Part shown: positions 32,566 through 33,778 of the stretch, piece after piece
How the letters are laid out: the number at the start of each line of letters is the position of its first letter
Position numbering within the stretch: the stretch's first letter is position 1
From: Leptospiraceae bacterium
Lineage (GTDB): Bacteria; Spirochaetota; Leptospiria; Leptospirales; Leptonemataceae
DNA: 33,778 nucleotides
Assembly: GCA_026418015.1 (NCBI GenBank)
Contig: JAOACE010000003.1
Coordinates: forward strand, 1 to 33,778
Direction of reading: 5' to 3'
The notes under the pieces: model-generated
What the model was told of the DNA's origin: nothing
Database searches by the model: none
What the model saw: the letters and a program-made list of their open reading frames with translations, nothing else
Made by a program: the position numbers and the translations under genes

Positions 32566-32982
32566 TTAATGGGCTTCTGTATATTTCTTGAAGTTGTCTA
32601 AAATTGATTGCCAACCGTTTTTTTGTAATTCAACAGGATATATTGTCTCAGGATCAAATGTTATAATTACTTCAGTTTTACTTTGAGAAAGCTCTTTAAA
32701 TTCTACTGTTGCGAAGCGATCACCAAATTCATAGCTAAAACTTTCTCCTTCTTTGATTTCTGTATAAGTTGCTTCAAAATCAAAACCACTACTTCCATCT
32801 TTTGATTCCATTCGCGCAACATATCGTCCTCCGATTTTTAAATCGTTAATTGCCCAAGGACAATGCCAACTTGGGTCAGCGTAATTCCATTTAGTTATAT
32901 GTTCAGGTTTTGTATAGTAGTCCCAGACTTTTTGTTTATTTGCAAAAATTATTGCTTTAACAATTATTTTCTCTCGTTCCAT
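32566..32982 (-). CDS. SRPBCC / AHSA1-like protein
   Basis: A 138-residue single-domain protein of the START/Bet v1-like fold: KAIIFANKQKVWDYYTKPEHITKWNYADPSWHCPWAINDLKIGG at the N-terminus is the AHSA1 signature stretch, and the C-terminal helix NGWQSILDNFKKYTEA closes the cavity. These proteins bind small hydrophobic ligands or act as co-factors; the role is unknown. It lies 15 bases after the VOC gene on the same strand. Codon use (GAG codons, TTT-GAA and CCT-GAA pairs) differs somewhat from most of the window. Pairs like this are frequent in Bacteroidetes, which makes transfer plausible but unproven. Confidence 0.8.
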   Translation of the reverse strand: MEREKIIVKAIIFANKQKVWDYYTKPEHITKWNYADPSWHCPWAINDLKIGGRYVARMESKDGSSGFDFEATYTEIKEGESFSYEFGDRFATVEFKELSQSKTEVIITFDPETIYPVELQKNGWQSILDNFKKYTEAH

Positions 32983-32997
32983 AAATTATGTTTTTTT

Positions 32998-33405
32998 TTA
33001 TTGTTGAATTTGATTTGTATCAATAAACATTACTTCCCATTGGTGTCCGTCAGGATCTGCAAAAGTGTCGTAATACATCCAACCGTGGTCCACACTTTTT
33101 CGATATCGGGTTGCTCCGTTTTTAAGTGCAAGATTTACGATTTGATCCACCTTTTCTCTGCTGTCTACTTGTATCGCAATTAAAACTTGTGTAGTTTTTC
33201 CGTCCGAAATAGGTTTATTCGTAAACGTGCTGAACATTTCGTGAGAAATGAACATCGCGTAAATTAAACCTTCATTTAAGACTAAACATAATGCCTTGTC
33301 ATCTGAAAATTGTTCGTTAAACGAAAAACCTAGATTAGTCCAGAAATACCTAGTTTTTTTTAGGTCTTTAACAAGAAGATTTAGAAAGATTGAGTTTATT
33401 TTCAT
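32998..33405 (-). CDS. VOC-family (glyoxalase/bleomycin-resistance fold) protein
   Basis: A 135-residue protein of the vicinal-oxygen-chelate fold with two beta-alpha-beta-beta-beta halves: INSIFLNLLVKDLKKTRYFWTNLGF starts the first, and VDHGWMYYDTFADPDGHQWEVMFID ends the second with the typical D-P-D-G-H-x-W-E metal-site strand. Enzyme activity cannot be told; many such proteins are antibiotic-binding or dioxygenase-like. It is the first gene of the pair with the SRPBCC gene, expressed from the AT-rich stretch at 33406-33442. The whole pair is bracketed by the 152-bp repeats. Confidence 0.82.
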   Translation of the reverse strand: MKINSIFLNLLVKDLKKTRYFWTNLGFSFNEQFSDDKALCLVLNEGLIYAMFISHEMFSTFTNKPISDGKTTQVLIAIQVDSREKVDQIVNLALKNGATRYRKSVDHGWMYYDTFADPDGHQWEVMFIDTNQIQQ

Positions 33406-33421
33406 TTATTTAATATATTAA

Positions 33422-33434
33422 TGTCAACTTGACA
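33422..33434 (-). promoter_or_regulatory. Palindrome in the VOC promoter region
   Basis: TGTCAA-C-TTGACA is a perfect 6-base inverted repeat around one base, 17-29 bases upstream of the VOC start. On the minus strand its right half is TTGACA, which could be a -35 box, so the palindrome may be an operator placed over the promoter. It lies inside the acquired segment, just before the right repeat. Confidence 0.4.
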
Positions 33435-33442
33435 AATTTTTA

Positions 33443-33594
33443 AGTCAACAAAAAAATCATATGTTTGAATAAATTTATAAAAAAAATTATAATTTATTAC
33501 TTATAAGTATTAATTATTATATAAACCTATTTGTGATCGATGCATATACAAAAAGATTATTTTTTCGTTTAGGTTTGGTAGAAAAAAATATCTC
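33443..33594 (+). repeat. 152-bp direct repeat, right copy
   Basis: Matches 32309-32460 in the same orientation with five mismatches. Four of the five fall in the glycosylase frame: three are synonymous (AGG/AGA Arg, CTA/TTA Leu, ATT/ATC Ile) and one changes Asp to Asn. Beyond 33594 the glycosylase frame continues, so this copy is the one joined to the original 3' part. Confidence 0.9.
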
Positions 33595-33775
33595 TTATGA
33601 TGAACTACAAGATTTTATTTCTTCGAACATTCCAAACAACACAAAAATTTATCAAGAATTCCATGCTTTGATTGTTGTCCATTGTAAAAATGTATGCAAA
33701 AAATCTCCTTCTTGTTCTATGTGTGTGTTAAAACCTCATTGTAAATTTTTTCTTGATTCTTCCCAATCAAGCTAA
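33533..33775 (+). pseudogene. N-terminally truncated endonuclease III-family DNA glycosylase
   Basis: The frame from GTG 33533 gives 80 residues: VIDAYTKRLFFRLGL with the catalytic Asp of the VDxxT type, then YDELQDF and the iron-sulfur end C-x5-C-x2-C-x5-C (CKKSPSCSMCVLKPHC). This is the C-terminal third of an HhH-GPD glycosylase; the complete enzymes are over 200 residues. The helix-hairpin-helix and first half are missing, replaced by AT-rich sequence with no ATG in frame. It may still be translated from GTG, but a full repair activity is not expected. Confidence 0.7.
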
Positions 33776-33778
33776 GTT

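Noticed and set aside
32309-33442. Insertion sequence or transposon around the SRPBCC/VOC pair
   Set aside because: No transposase, terminal inverted repeat or short target duplication is seen. The flanks are long direct repeats that contain gene sequence.
32309-33594. Assembly duplication as explanation of the 152-bp repeat
   Set aside because: The copies differ at five positions, and three of the four in the coding part are synonymous. An artefact would give identical copies. Long-read confirmation is still useful.
1-33778. CRISPR array, rRNA or replication origin
   Set aside because: No regularly spaced short repeats, rRNA segments or clustered DnaA boxes were seen on reading the window. 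The only stable RNA is tRNA-Leu.

Overview
The window is A+T-rich, gene-dense bacterial DNA from a double-membrane organism. Gene content suggests a spirochaete near Leptospirales: relaxed-lipobox lipoproteins, a CheX-like phosphatase, a membrane-anchored class III adenylate cyclase, tandem WYL regulators, a PilZ-like/methyltransferase fusion and, at the left edge, a fragment resembling the Leptospira DUF1564 family. This assignment is an inference; there is no rRNA or other strong phylogenetic marker. Seven of eight convergent gene pairs end within one base of each other or overlap. Many genes lack a Shine-Dalgarno sequence.

Left part (1-8.4 kb): an edge-truncated gene of higher G+C; an arsC-like reductase followed by an exported GDA1/CD39-type apyrase; a Thermus/Rickettsia-type isocitrate dehydrogenase; a Nudix hydrolase; an alpha/beta hydrolase whose start codon overlaps that of a divergent gene; two tandem WYL regulators (PafB/PafC-like), a Xer-type recombinase and a 53-residue coiled-coil protein.

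Middle (8.5-20.96 kb): a PilZ-like/methyltransferase protein overlapping an adenylate cyclase; a YqjD/YqjE-like membrane pair followed by a zinc phospholipase/nuclease, a J-domain protein and tadA; a DUF218 protein divergent from a VanY-like peptidase; the mrfB-mrfA (yprB-yprA) DNA-repair pair converging on an NYN-domain nuclease and a YhbP-like flavin-fold protein; and hemJ.

Right part (21.1-33.8 kb): a periplasmic binding protein overlapping an outer-membrane barrel and followed by an SLC13/ArsB-type permease (possibly one envelope-spanning uptake route); a stand-alone degenerate helicase C-terminal domain; a lipoprotein and a TPR protein; STAS and CheX-like signalling proteins; tRNA-Leu(GAG); a second alpha/beta hydrolase; and a tetR-alkB-ferredoxin reductase operon for alkane hydroxylation. 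A hairpin with a T tract sits over the alkB stop codon and a TetR-type palindrome lies upstream of tetR. Next comes an SRPBCC plus VOC gene pair bounded by two 152-bp direct copies. Each copy carries the same AT-rich leader and the start of the same N-terminally truncated HhH-GPD DNA glycosylase. This looks like an acquired cassette inserted between tetR and a decayed glycosylase gene.
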